From CAZHAC01 sp964383855 (GTDB lineage: Bacteria; Chloroflexota; Dormibacteria; Dormibacterales; Dormibacteraceae): a stretch of 27,699 nt of DNA. Position 1 is the stretch's first letter. Each line of letters starts with the position of its first letter. The position numbers and the translations under genes are program-made. The notes beneath the pieces are model-generated. The model was not told the origin of the DNA. It ran no database searches and saw nothing but the letters and a program-made list of their open reading frames with translations. Location of the stretch: contig CAYLIP010000036.1 of NCBI GenBank assembly GCA_964383855.1, positions 1 through 27,699 of the forward strand, read 5' to 3'. Below, one piece after another: positions 17,515-25,451 of the stretch.

Positions 17515-18708
17515 CTAGGGCACAACTCCGAAGTTTGTGCGCTTTCGCACATGCGCGTCAATCCGCTCCAAACCGGCGCGCAGGTCCGGCTCCGCCTGCG
17601 TGTAGGCCAGCCGGATGTAGCCCTTGCCGGCGGGACCGAAGGCGGTGCCTGGAAGGACGGCCACGCCCGCCTCCTCCAGCAGCTCGCCGGCCAGCACCTG
17701 CTCGTCGAGACCGGTTTCTCGGATGTTGGCGAAGGCGTAGAAGGAACCCTGCGGTTTGAGGCAGGAGACGCCGGGGATCTGGTTCAGCCCGTCGACCACC
17801 AGGTCGCGGCGCGCCCGGAACTTCTCGACCATCGCGGTCACGGCGCGCTCCGACTCGGGCGACTCCAGGGCCTCGATCACGGCCATCTGCGTGAAGGCGG
17901 CCGCGCAGGAGCTGGAGTTGATCATGAGCGTCTCCATCCGCGAGGCCAGCTCCGGCGGCGACACCCCGTAGCCGAGGCGCCAGCCGCACATGGCGTATGC
18001 CTTCGACATCCCGTCCATGAGCACGGTCCGCTCCTTCATGCCGGGCTGGGCCAGCAGCGACACGTGCTCGAAGCCGTCGTAGACGAGCTGCGAGTAGATC
18101 TCGTCGGAGACCACCACCAGGTCGCGCTCCACGGCCAGCCGCGCGATGAACTCGACATCCTCCCGCGTCAGCACGCCGCCGGTCGGGTTCTGCGGTGTGT
18201 TGACGATCAGCATCCGGGTCCTCGGCGTGACCAGTGCCGCCAGCTCGTCGAGGTCCATCCGGAACTGGCGGTCCTCCCGCAGCTGAACCGGCACGCCCCG
18301 AGCACCGATGAAGTTGACCAGCGACGCGTACACGGGGTAGCCGGGGTCGGGGTAGATGACCTCGTCACCGGGCTCGATGCAGGAGAGGAGGCTGAAGAGC
18401 AGGATGTTCTTCGAGCCAGGCACGAGGACCACCTCGAGCGGGTCGACGTCGACTCCCAGGCGGCGGCCCACGAAGCCGGCGACGGCCTCCCGCGCCTCCA
18501 TGATGCCGCCCGCCGGGGTGTAGTGCGTGTAGCCGGCGTGAAGCGCCCCCACCGCAGCCTCGACGATGTTGTCTGGGGTGGCGAAGTCGGGCTCGCCGAT
18601 CTCCAGGTGCACGATGTTCTTGCCCTGCGCCTCCAGCTGGCGCGCCCGCGCCAGGACGACGAACGCGCCCTCGGTCCCGATGTGGTTCATCCGCTCTGCA
18701 AAGCGCAT
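17515..18708 (-). CDS. Class I/II PLP-dependent aminotransferase
   Basis: 397 residues, ATG 18708 overlapping the SDR stop by one base (TGATG). Motifs in order: LEIGEPDF (35-42), YTHYTPAGG (60-68), NTPQNPTGGVL (170-180), VSDEIYSQLVY (200-210) with cofactor-binding Asp202, and MSKAYAMCGWRLGY (234-247) with PLP Lys236. A late FYAFANI and the IRLAYTQ segment carry the substrate carboxylate Arg. The family is aspartate aminotransferase subgroup I-gamma or similar (AspC/AlaT/PatA-like). The substrate cannot be fixed from sequence. Coupling to an SDR suggests a shared small pathway, possibly of an amino or keto acid. Confidence 0.92.
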   Translation of the reverse strand: MRFAERMNHIGTEGAFVVLARARQLEAQGKNIVHLEIGEPDFATPDNIVEAAVGALHAGYTHYTPAGGIMEAREAVAGFVGRRLGVDVDPLEVVLVPGSKNILLFSLLSCIEPGDEVIYPDPGYPVYASLVNFIGARGVPVQLREDRQFRMDLDELAALVTPRTRMLIVNTPQNPTGGVLTREDVEFIARLAVERDLVVVSDEIYSQLVYDGFEHVSLLAQPGMKERTVLMDGMSKAYAMCGWRLGYGVSPPELASRMETLMINSSSCAAAFTQMAVIEALESPESERAVTAMVEKFRARRDLVVDGLNQIPGVSCLKPQGSFYAFANIRETGLDEQVLAGELLEEAGVAVLPGTAFGPAGKGYIRLAYTQAEPDLRAGLERIDAHVRKRTNFGVVP

Positions 18709-19484
18709 CAGAAGACTCCCTTCGTGACGCCACCGTCGATGGCTATGGTCTGGCCGGTGATGTAGCCGGCCTGCTCCGAACACAGGTAGGCGCAGAGCTG
18801 GCCGAACTCGCGCGGATCGCCGATCCGCCCGGCGGGTATCCCCCGGGCGCTGCGCGCGGTGACCTCCTCTCGCGACGTGCCCTCGCGCTCCGCCTGCGCC
18901 GAGTCGATCTCGACGATTCGATCGGTCATGAACCGGCCAGGCGCGATGTTGTTGACCGTGATGCCCCTGGCCGCGACCTCCCCGGCAAGCGTCTTCAGCA
19001 TCGCCACCACGCCGGAGCGGAAGGCGTTGCTGAGCAGGATGTTGGGGATCGGCTCCCGGACCGAGGTCGAGGTGATGACCACGATCCTGCCCCGCCCCGA
19101 ACGCTCCAGGTGGGGCAGCGCCAGCTTGCACAGCCGGACCGTGCTCATGAGGGTGAGCTGGTAGCCGGCGTCCCACGCCTCCAGCGGAGTCGATTCGAAG
19201 GTCCCCGCCGGCGGGCCGCCCGCGTTGCAGACCAGGATGTCGAGGCCGCCCAGCGCCTCCACCGCCTCCTCGACCAGGCGGCCCGGCACCTCGGGCCGGC
19301 TCAGGTCGCCGGCCAGGTGTCCGGCCGCGCCCACGGCCTCGGCCGCCGTGCGAAGCGTGTCGTGGGATCGGGCTGCGATGAACACGCGGGCGCCCTCCGC
19401 GGCCAGCGCCGCCGCGCAGGCGCGGCCCAGGCCCTTGCTGGCGGCTGTGACGAGGGCGCGCCTGTCCTTCAGGCCGAGGTCCAT
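18708..19484 (-). CDS. SDR-family oxidoreductase lacking the YxxxK motif
   Basis: 258 residues, ATG at 19484; longer frames upstream only cover the neighbouring gene. The Rossmann start is ALVTAASKGLGRACAAALA (10-28), with NAGG at 87-90 and the family end GQTIAIDGGV. ITSTSV (137-142) supplies the active-site Ser, but 13 residues on, where Tyr-x-x-x-Lys is expected, the protein has Ser152 to Arg156 (SNAFR). A subset of SDRs annotated as 3-oxoacyl reductases shows a similar LSN..R sequence. Catalysis must differ from the classical enzymes, or be lost. A GATAAT -10 ends 6 bases before the ATG, so the SDR-aminotransferase pair has its own leaderless promoter. Confidence 0.88.
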   Translation of the reverse strand: MDLGLKDRRALVTAASKGLGRACAAALAAEGARVFIAARSHDTLRTAAEAVGAAGHLAGDLSRPEVPGRLVEEAVEALGGLDILVCNAGGPPAGTFESTPLEAWDAGYQLTLMSTVRLCKLALPHLERSGRGRIVVITSTSVREPIPNILLSNAFRSGVVAMLKTLAGEVAARGITVNNIAPGRFMTDRIVEIDSAQAEREGTSREEVTARSARGIPAGRIGDPREFGQLCAYLCSEQAGYITGQTIAIDGGVTKGVF

Positions 19485-19490
19485 CCGATG

Positions 19491-19496
19491 ATTATC
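19491..19496 (-). promoter_or_regulatory. -10 hexamer of the SDR gene (leaderless type)
   Basis: GATAAT on the minus strand, exactly 6 bases before ATG 19484. It includes the TAA stop of the upstream small membrane protein gene. It is centred in the inverted repeat CCGAT-n4-ATCGG (19485-19498). The -35 is not recognisable. Confidence 0.5.
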
Positions 19497-19758
19497 GGAC
19501 GGTCTGCTGGCGCCGCGCCGCGGCCTCCCAACCCAGGCGGAAGAAGTAGCCGACGATGAACGCGGTCGAAGCCGCCACCAGGACGAGCAGCAGCACCTGG
19601 AGCGCGATCGCCAGCACCAGGAACGGCCCGCCGCGGCCGAGATAGTTCGGTGACACGAAGATGAGGACCGCAAGCAGGAGGGAGAGAACCCCCACGGCCG
19701 GGATCCGCCATGCCGTCGCACGAGTCACGTGGCAAAGCATCGCATGCCCGGCGACCAT
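19492..19758 (-). CDS. Small two-helix membrane protein of unknown function
   Basis: 88 residues. The ATG at 19758 lies 1 base after the binding-protein stop and has AGAGGG upstream, so translation is coupled to that gene. Two hydrophobic stretches (about 19-40 and 46-70) are joined by a short loop containing NYLGRGG. The C-terminus is basic (RLGWEAAARRQQTVR). The layout suggests a hairpin membrane protein with a cytoplasmic basic tail. I do not recognise the family. It may act with the binding lipoprotein encoded just upstream. Its stop codon overlaps the SDR -10 element. Confidence 0.65.
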   Translation of the reverse strand: MVAGHAMLCHVTRATAWRIPAVGVLSLLLAVLIFVSPNYLGRGGPFLVLAIALQVLLLVLVAASTAFIVGYFFRLGWEAAARRQQTVR

Positions 19759-19759
19759 C

Positions 19760-21397
19760 TCAGGCCCTCTTGACGTCCACCCACCAGTCGTCGATGTACA
19801 TGAAGCGGTCGGCGGGTTCGATGGCGGGGTTGGTGTGCACCCCGTGCACGCGCCGGCCGACGACGTACCCGTAGTGCGGCTCGTAGAGGAATATGGCCGG
19901 CGCCGCCTGCGCCATCAGCTGCTGAAAGTCGTCGTACGCCTGCTGGCGGGCGCGCCTGTCCGTGGAGGTCCGGCCGTCCTCCAGGTCCTTGTCGATCAGC
20001 GCCTGCTTGGGTGTCATGACGCTTGCGAAGTTCAGCGTCGTGCTGGCGTCGGCGCTGTGCCAGAGGCCGAACTGGTCGGGGTCGGGCCCGTTGTCGAAGG
20101 CGACCAGCGCCATCTGGTAATGCTTTCCGGTCAGGTAGCGGGAGACCAGGATCGAGGCCGGCACCGCCTCCACGTTGACCTGGATCCCGACCTCGGCCAG
20201 CTGGGTCGAGATCAAGGTGGCAACCTGCTGGAAGGGATAGGTGTCGGTGGTGACCAGGCTCACGGAGAAGGGCTTGCCCTGGCGTTCGCGCACCCTGCCA
20301 CCCGGCGGCAGCGTCCATCCGGCCGTCTGCAGCGCAAGCGCCGCCGCCCCCGGGTCGTAGGGGTACGCGCCGGCGTTCTTCGGGCTGTAGGCCCACACAC
20401 TGGGCGGAATCGGTCCCTGCGCCGGGTCGGCGCGTCCTCCCAGCACCTCCTTCACGATGCGCGACCGGTCGATGGCCTGGACCATCGCCTGGCGGACGGA
20501 AGGCGGGTTGAAGTAGGCGGAGAACTCGGGGCTCAGGTTGAAGAGCGCGGCCGCGAAGCTGAAGGTCTTGACATCGTTCATCGTCAGCTCGGCACGCGAT
20601 GCCAGTGCCGCCAGCTGCCGGAACTGAAGGGAGCCGACGGCGTCGGCCTCACCCCGGCCGACGGCGTCGGCGGCGTCGGCGAGGGTCGGATAGCCGCGGA
20701 CGGTGACCCGATCGAGGTAGGGCTGCGGGCTGGCGTGCGGGTTCCGCCGGAGCGTCACCAGGCGCTGATCGGGAGAGATCGATTCCACCGCGAAGGGACC
20801 GGTGCCGAAGGCGTGCGGGCCGCTGTGGTCGTCGGCCGCGACCTGGGCCACCGTCATCTCCTTGAACACGTGCTCCGGGATGATCCCCTGGCGAAGCGCG
20901 GCGGCGAAGGATGCGTCGGGCGCCTTGAGTAGGAACCGGATCTCGTCCACGGCGGCCAGCTGGACCTGCACCTGCTTCCAGTACTGGGCGGATGGCTGGT
21001 CGTAGGCCGGGTCCTGCATGAGGTGGTAGGTGAAGAGGACGTCCTGTGGTGTCAGAGGCTCGCCGTCCGCCCACCGCACGTCGCCGCGGAGCTTGACTGT
21101 CCAGGTCAGGTTGTCATTGCTGACCGACACCGACCTCGCAAGGTCGCCGATCACCTGACCGGTCGGCCCGACCCGGGTCAGCCCCCGGTAGATGAGGGCG
21201 CCGATGTCCCGGCTGTTGTCCTCGCTCTGGAAGAGCGGGTTCAGGGCGCCCACCGTGCCGACGATCGCCTCGGTGAAGGTGCCGCCGCGCTGCGGTCCCT
21301 GCTTGGTCAGGACCGCGGTCGGGTCGCAGCCGGCGAGCAGGCCGAGAGTGGCGGCGATGGCGGCGATCCGCGCCGCGGCGCCCGCGGCTCTACTTAT
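19760..21397 (-). CDS. Oligopeptide-type ABC substrate-binding lipoprotein (non-canonical ATA start)
   Basis: SBP family 5 (DppA/OppA-like). The first ordinary start codon is GTG 21253, but the frame stays open upstream and encodes a clear lipoprotein signal. It has ISRAAGAAARI, a hydrophobic stretch, and the lipobox LLAGC with Cys at position 24. It then gives RGGTFTEAIVG, the conserved first strand of the family. The only place for a start with a full signal is ATA 21397-21395, inside the end of secG. Read from there the protein has 545 residues. Later GLTRVGPTGQVIGDLA, WADGEPLTPQDVLFTYHL and FGTGPFAVES are typical family segments. It would bind a peptide or similar solute outside the membrane. 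No permease or ATPase gene is next to it. Confidence 0.85.
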   Translation of the reverse strand: MSRAAGAAARIAAIAATLGLLAGCDPTAVLTKQGPQRGGTFTEAIVGTVGALNPLFQSEDNSRDIGALIYRGLTRVGPTGQVIGDLARSVSVSNDNLTWTVKLRGDVRWADGEPLTPQDVLFTYHLMQDPAYDQPSAQYWKQVQVQLAAVDEIRFLLKAPDASFAAALRQGIIPEHVFKEMTVAQVAADDHSGPHAFGTGPFAVESISPDQRLVTLRRNPHASPQPYLDRVTVRGYPTLADAADAVGRGEADAVGSLQFRQLAALASRAELTMNDVKTFSFAAALFNLSPEFSAYFNPPSVRQAMVQAIDRSRIVKEVLGGRADPAQGPIPPSVWAYSPKNAGAYPYDPGAAALALQTAGWTLPPGGRVRERQGKPFSVSLVTTDTYPFQQVATLISTQLAEVGIQVNVEAVPASILVSRYLTGKHYQMALVAFDNGPDPDQFGLWHSADASTTLNFASVMTPKQALIDKDLEDGRTSTDRRARQQAYDDFQQLMAQAAPAIFLYEPHYGYVVGRRVHGVHTNPAIEPADRFMYIDDWWVDVKRA

Positions 21398-21641
21398 GAG
21401 TGCTGACCCAGATGTTGGCCACGGAGACGACGAGGAAGGCCGCGACCAGGATCCAGGTCGTCAGGTAGATCTGCCGCTCCAGGCCGCGCCGGGTGCGGTA
21501 GCCACCGCCAAGGCCCCCGTCGCCACCGCCGATGGTTCCGCCGAGGCCGGTCGCCTTCGGCGTCTGGAGCAGGATGCCGAGCATCATCAGGGCTGCGATC
21601 ACCACCTCGAGGATGATCAGCGCGCTGCGTACGCGATCCAT
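21390..21641 (-). CDS. secG: Protein translocase subunit SecG
   Basis: 83 residues, ATG at 21641. Two membrane segments (about 7-25 and 58-78) flank the conserved cytoplasmic loop with LLQTPKATGLGGTIGGG. SecG joins SecYE in the export channel and eases SecA cycling. A SecG gene after tpiA is usual in several monoderm lineages. Here it follows sod after a 123-base gap with a hairpin, and it has its own TACACT hexamer. Its last bases overlap the start of the binding lipoprotein. Confidence 0.93.
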   Translation of the reverse strand: MDRVRSALIILEVVIAALMMLGILLQTPKATGLGGTIGGGDGGLGGGYRTRRGLERQIYLTTWILVAAFLVVSVANIWVSTHK

Positions 21642-21650
21642 GACAGGGCG

Positions 21651-21656
21651 AGTGTA
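21651..21656 (-). promoter_or_regulatory. secG: -10 hexamer of secG
   Basis: TACACT on the minus strand ends 9 bases before ATG 21641. The transcript would start with only about 3 leader bases. No ribosome binding site fits in that space. The -35 is unclear. Confidence 0.45.
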
Positions 21657-21713
21657 GCGGCCCGGCGGGTGGAGGCTGGTCCCCCACGGAGGCGCTGGAG
21701 GCCGTCGATAGAC

Positions 21714-21742
21714 GCGGGGGGCCGGCCCCGGCCGCCCCCCGC
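21714..21742 (-). terminator. GC-rich hairpin after sod
   Basis: GCGGGGGGC (minus strand, 21742-21734) pairs perfectly with GCCCCCCGC (21722-21714) in a 9-base-pair stem. The 11-base loop contains a further GGCC/GGCC pair. It begins 22 bases after the sod stop, on the minus strand. There is no T tract, so it would be a GC-type terminator or a transcript end stabiliser. Confidence 0.55.
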
Positions 21743-21764
21743 CTCGCCGGTCTCTCGGTGACGG

Positions 21765-22382
<618 letters not shown>

Positions 22383-22393
22383 CCAATTACCTC

Positions 22394-23209
22394 CTACTGG
22401 TTGAACTCAGGTGCTGCGGGGACATGCCCGTAGACCTCGGCGGCGGTGACGATCATGTCGCTGAACTCCGCCGGCTTGAGGCTGGCACCGCCGACCAGGC
22501 ACCCGTCGCAGTTCGGCAGCTCGACATAGCTTTCGATGTTGGCGGCGTTGACGCTGCCGCCGTAGAGCACCCGGACCCGGCGAGCCGCCCCCTCGCCGAT
22601 GCTCTCGGCGACCACGTTACGAATCGTGCGCATCGTCTTGTAGGCGTGCTCCGGGTCGGCGTTCTTGCCGGTCCCGATCGCCCACACCGGCTCGTAGGCG
22701 ACGACGATGCGCGGCGAGTCGTCGGCCGCCAGCTGCGCGAGGGCGCTGCGCACCTGCGAGGTGACTACGGCCTCCGTGGCTCCCGCCTCGTACTCCTCGA
22801 GGCGCTCCCCGACGCAGATGACGGCCTCGAGCCCGGCGCCGATGGCGGCGGCCGCCTTGCGGGCCACGTCGTCGTCGGTCTCATGGAAGTGCATCCGGCG
22901 CTCGGAGTGGCCGACGATCACGAGCCGGCACCAGCCGGCCAGCATGGCCGCCGCCACCGCCCCCGTGTAGGCGCCGGCCGGCTCCCAGTAGCAGTCCTGG
23001 GCCCCGAGCTCGACCGGGGTCTCCTCCACCAGCTCGAGGACGCCGAGCAGCCATGGAAAGGGTGGGAAGACGGCGACCTCGACATTGGCTTGGTGCTCTT
23101 CGGCCGCGGCCTTGATGCCCTCCACGATGTCAACGGCTCCGGCCGCCGTCGCGGGGTTCATCTTCCAGTTGCCCGCGAGCAGGCATCTCCTACCCTCGAG
23201 GTGCGCCAC
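22394..23209 (-). CDS. tpiA: Triosephosphate isomerase
   Basis: 271 residues, GTG start at 23209, 2 bases after the pgk stop. Catalytic residues are Lys16 in NWKMN, His101 in IVGHSERR and Glu173 in AYEPVWAIGTG; the YGGSVNAANI phosphate loop follows. It interconverts dihydroxyacetone phosphate and glyceraldehyde 3-phosphate. Loop 3, which packs across the dimer, reads YTGAVAAAML instead of the usual TGE[IV]S, so the conserved Glu is replaced by Ala. This is outside the catalytic triad and activity is still expected. Confidence 0.96.
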   Translation of the reverse strand: MAHLEGRRCLLAGNWKMNPATAAGAVDIVEGIKAAAEEHQANVEVAVFPPFPWLLGVLELVEETPVELGAQDCYWEPAGAYTGAVAAAMLAGWCRLVIVGHSERRMHFHETDDDVARKAAAAIGAGLEAVICVGERLEEYEAGATEAVVTSQVRSALAQLAADDSPRIVVAYEPVWAIGTGKNADPEHAYKTMRTIRNVVAESIGEGAARRVRVLYGGSVNAANIESYVELPNCDGCLVGGASLKPAEFSDMIVTAAEVYGHVPAAPEFNQ

Positions 23210-23211
23210 GT

Positions 23212-24384
23212 CTACTGATTCTTCAGGATTCGGACGCCCGGCAGCTCTTTGCCTTCCAGGTATTCCAGGGTGGCGCCCCCGCCGGTCGAAATATGCGAGA
23301 ACCGGCCGGCCATCCCCAATTGCTCCACGGCGGCCGCGGTGTCACCCCCGCCGACCAGGGAATAGGCCTTGGAGCCGGCGATCGCCTCCGCCAGGGCCCG
23401 GGTCCCTGACGCGAACTCGGGGATCTCGAAGACGCCCGGCGGCCCGTTCCAGACCACGGTCCCGGCCCCGCTCACCCGGTCCGCGTAGAGCCGGCTGGTC
23501 GCCGGGCCGACGTCGAGCGCCATCCAGCCCTCCGGCACCTCTTCGATCGGGACCACCCGCGTCCCCTGCCCGGCCTCCATCTTCCGCGCCACGACCAGAT
23601 CGACCGGCAGGACCAGCTTGCCTCCGGCGTCTCTTTCCACGGCGCCGGCCTCGCCGAGCGCCTCGTCCTCGACAAAGCTGGCGCCCATCTCGACGCCCCG
23701 GGCCTTGAAGAACGTGTTGGCCATGGCGCCCCCGATGATCAGCGCATCGACCTTGGGCAGCAGGAAGCGGAGGACCCCGGCCTTGGTCGAGACCTTGGCC
23801 CCGCCCACGATCGCGACCAGCGGCCGGCGAGGTTCATCGAGCGCGCGGTGCAGCGCCTCCAGCTCGGCCACCATGAGCTGCCCGGCGTAGGCCGGCAGGT
23901 GGGCGGCCACGCCGACCACCGAGGCGTGGGCGCGGTGGGAGGAGCCGAAGGCGTCGTTGACGAAGAGATCGGCCAGGGAGGCCAGCGCCTCGGCGAAACC
24001 GGGGTCGTCCGACTCCTCCTCCCGATGGAAGCGCACGTTCTCCAGGACGGCCAGGTCGCCGGCGGCCAGCCCGTCGACCACGCGGCGAGCCGCCTCTCCC
24101 ACGCAGTCGGTGGCGAAGACGACCCGGCGGCCGGGAAGCTTCTCAGCCAGCCGCTCGGCAACCGGTCGCAGGGACAGCTCCGGGTCAGGCTTGCCCTTGG
24201 GGCGGCCGAGATGAGACGTCACGATCACCCGCGCGCCCCGTTCCGCGAGGTCGCGCAGGGTGGGGATGGCCGCGTCGATGCGGGTCTCATCGGTCACCCG
24301 TCCGTCCTTGACGGGCACGTTGAGATCCTCGCGCACCATCACCCGCTTGCCGGCGACGTCCACACCGGCGATCGAGCGGAACAC
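23212..24384 (-). CDS. pgk: Phosphoglycerate kinase
   Basis: 390 residues, GTG start with a GAGGGGGG ribosome binding site, 11 bases after gap. VMVREDLNVPVKDG, then TSHLGRPKG, form the 3-phosphoglycerate side. VAIVGGAKVSTKAGVL begins the nucleotide domain, followed by GPPGVFEIPEFASGT and SLVGGGDTAAA near the C-terminus. The enzyme makes ATP from 1,3-bisphosphoglycerate. The length and all signatures are normal. Confidence 0.97.
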   Translation of the reverse strand: MFRSIAGVDVAGKRVMVREDLNVPVKDGRVTDETRIDAAIPTLRDLAERGARVIVTSHLGRPKGKPDPELSLRPVAERLAEKLPGRRVVFATDCVGEAARRVVDGLAAGDLAVLENVRFHREEESDDPGFAEALASLADLFVNDAFGSSHRAHASVVGVAAHLPAYAGQLMVAELEALHRALDEPRRPLVAIVGGAKVSTKAGVLRFLLPKVDALIIGGAMANTFFKARGVEMGASFVEDEALGEAGAVERDAGGKLVLPVDLVVARKMEAGQGTRVVPIEEVPEGWMALDVGPATSRLYADRVSGAGTVVWNGPPGVFEIPEFASGTRALAEAIAGSKAYSLVGGGDTAAAVEQLGMAGRFSHISTGGGATLEYLEGKELPGVRILKNQ

Positions 24385-24395
24385 GCCCGCCCCCC

Positions 24396-25412
24396 TCAGA
24401 GCTTGGATCCGATCATGGCGACGAGGTCAACCATCCGGCAGCTGAAGCCCCACTCGTTGTCGTACCAGCTGACGACCTTGGCCCAGTTGTCGCCCAGCGT
24501 CGCGGTCAGCGGCGCGTCGACGATCGAGGAGTGCGGATCGCCTTTCATGTCCGAGGAGACGAGCTCGTTGTGCTCGACCCGGAGCACGCCCCGCAGGTAA
24601 CCGCTGGCCGCCTCCTCGAGCGCCCCGTTGATGTCGTCCCGCCCGGCTCCCTTGTCGAGCTGCATGGTCAGGTCGATGACCGAGACGTCGAGCACAGGCA
24701 CCCGGAAGGCGAGCCCCTGGAAGCGGCCCGCGAGCTCGGGCAGCACCTCGGCCACCGCCCGGTTGGCGCCGGTCGAGGTCGGGATGATGTTGTCGGCGGC
24801 CGCCCGCGCCCGGCGGAGGTCCTTGTGGGGGAGGTCCTGGAGCCGCTGGTCGGCGGTATAGGCGTGGATCGTCGTCATCATTCCCTTGGCGATCCCGAAG
24901 CTGTCGTTGAGGACCTTGACCACCGGCACCAGGCAGTTGGTCGTGCAGGATCCGTTGGAGATCACCGCGTGCCGCGCCGGGTCGTATCCGTCGTCGTTGA
25001 CGCCCATAACGACCGTGTAGTCCTGGTTTGTCGCCGGCGCCGAGATGATGACCTTCCGGGCGCCGCCGCCGTCGATGTGCGCGCGCGCCTTGGTGGCGTC
25101 GGTGTAGTGACCGGTGGATTCGATCACGATGTCGATTCCGAGGTCGCCCCACGGCAGCCGCGCCGGATCGGCCTCCTTCAGGAACTTGATCGTCTTCCCG
25201 TCGACCGTGATGCCCTCGCCGTCGCCGGCGCCGACTTCGTGAGGGAACACGCCAAGGGCGGTGTCGTACTTCAGCAGGTGGGCGAAGGTCGCGGCATCCC
25301 CGCCCAGGTCGTTGACGGCCACGATCTCGAACCCGGCGCCCATCTGAGCCGCCGCGCGATAGATGTTTCGGCCGATCCGACCGAACCCGTTGATGCCGAC
25401 CTTCACGGCCAT
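24396..25412 (-). CDS. gap: Glyceraldehyde-3-phosphate dehydrogenase, type I
   Basis: 338 residues, ATG at 25412 with AAGGAGG upstream. KVGINGFGRIGRNIYRA is the NAD-binding start; VAVNDLGG places Asp35 as expected for NAD preference. ISNGSCTTNCL carries the nucleophile Cys156, and YTADQRLQD and WYDNEWGFSCRMVDL complete the active site. It oxidises glyceraldehyde 3-phosphate in glycolysis. It lies 39 bases after whiA, the usual order in this group of bacteria. Confidence 0.97.
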   Translation of the reverse strand: MAVKVGINGFGRIGRNIYRAAAQMGAGFEIVAVNDLGGDAATFAHLLKYDTALGVFPHEVGAGDGEGITVDGKTIKFLKEADPARLPWGDLGIDIVIESTGHYTDATKARAHIDGGGARKVIISAPATNQDYTVVMGVNDDGYDPARHAVISNGSCTTNCLVPVVKVLNDSFGIAKGMMTTIHAYTADQRLQDLPHKDLRRARAAADNIIPTSTGANRAVAEVLPELAGRFQGLAFRVPVLDVSVIDLTMQLDKGAGRDDINGALEEAASGYLRGVLRVEHNELVSSDMKGDPHSSIVDAPLTATLGDNWAKVVSWYDNEWGFSCRMVDLVAMIGSKL

Positions 25413-25451
25413 TGAGCAGCCTCCTTGCTTGGTTGAGTACTGCTCTGAATG

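Noticed and set aside
17344..18765. 473-residue open frame opposite the aminotransferase
   Set aside because: Shadow frame; the minus strand has all PLP aminotransferase motifs.
19760..21253. Binding protein start at GTG 21253
   Set aside because: Would remove the lipobox and first conserved strand that are encoded in frame upstream.
22394..23209. TpiA with a lost catalytic Glu
   Set aside because: The missing Glu is in the dimer loop; catalytic Lys16, His101, the HSE Glu and Glu173 are present.
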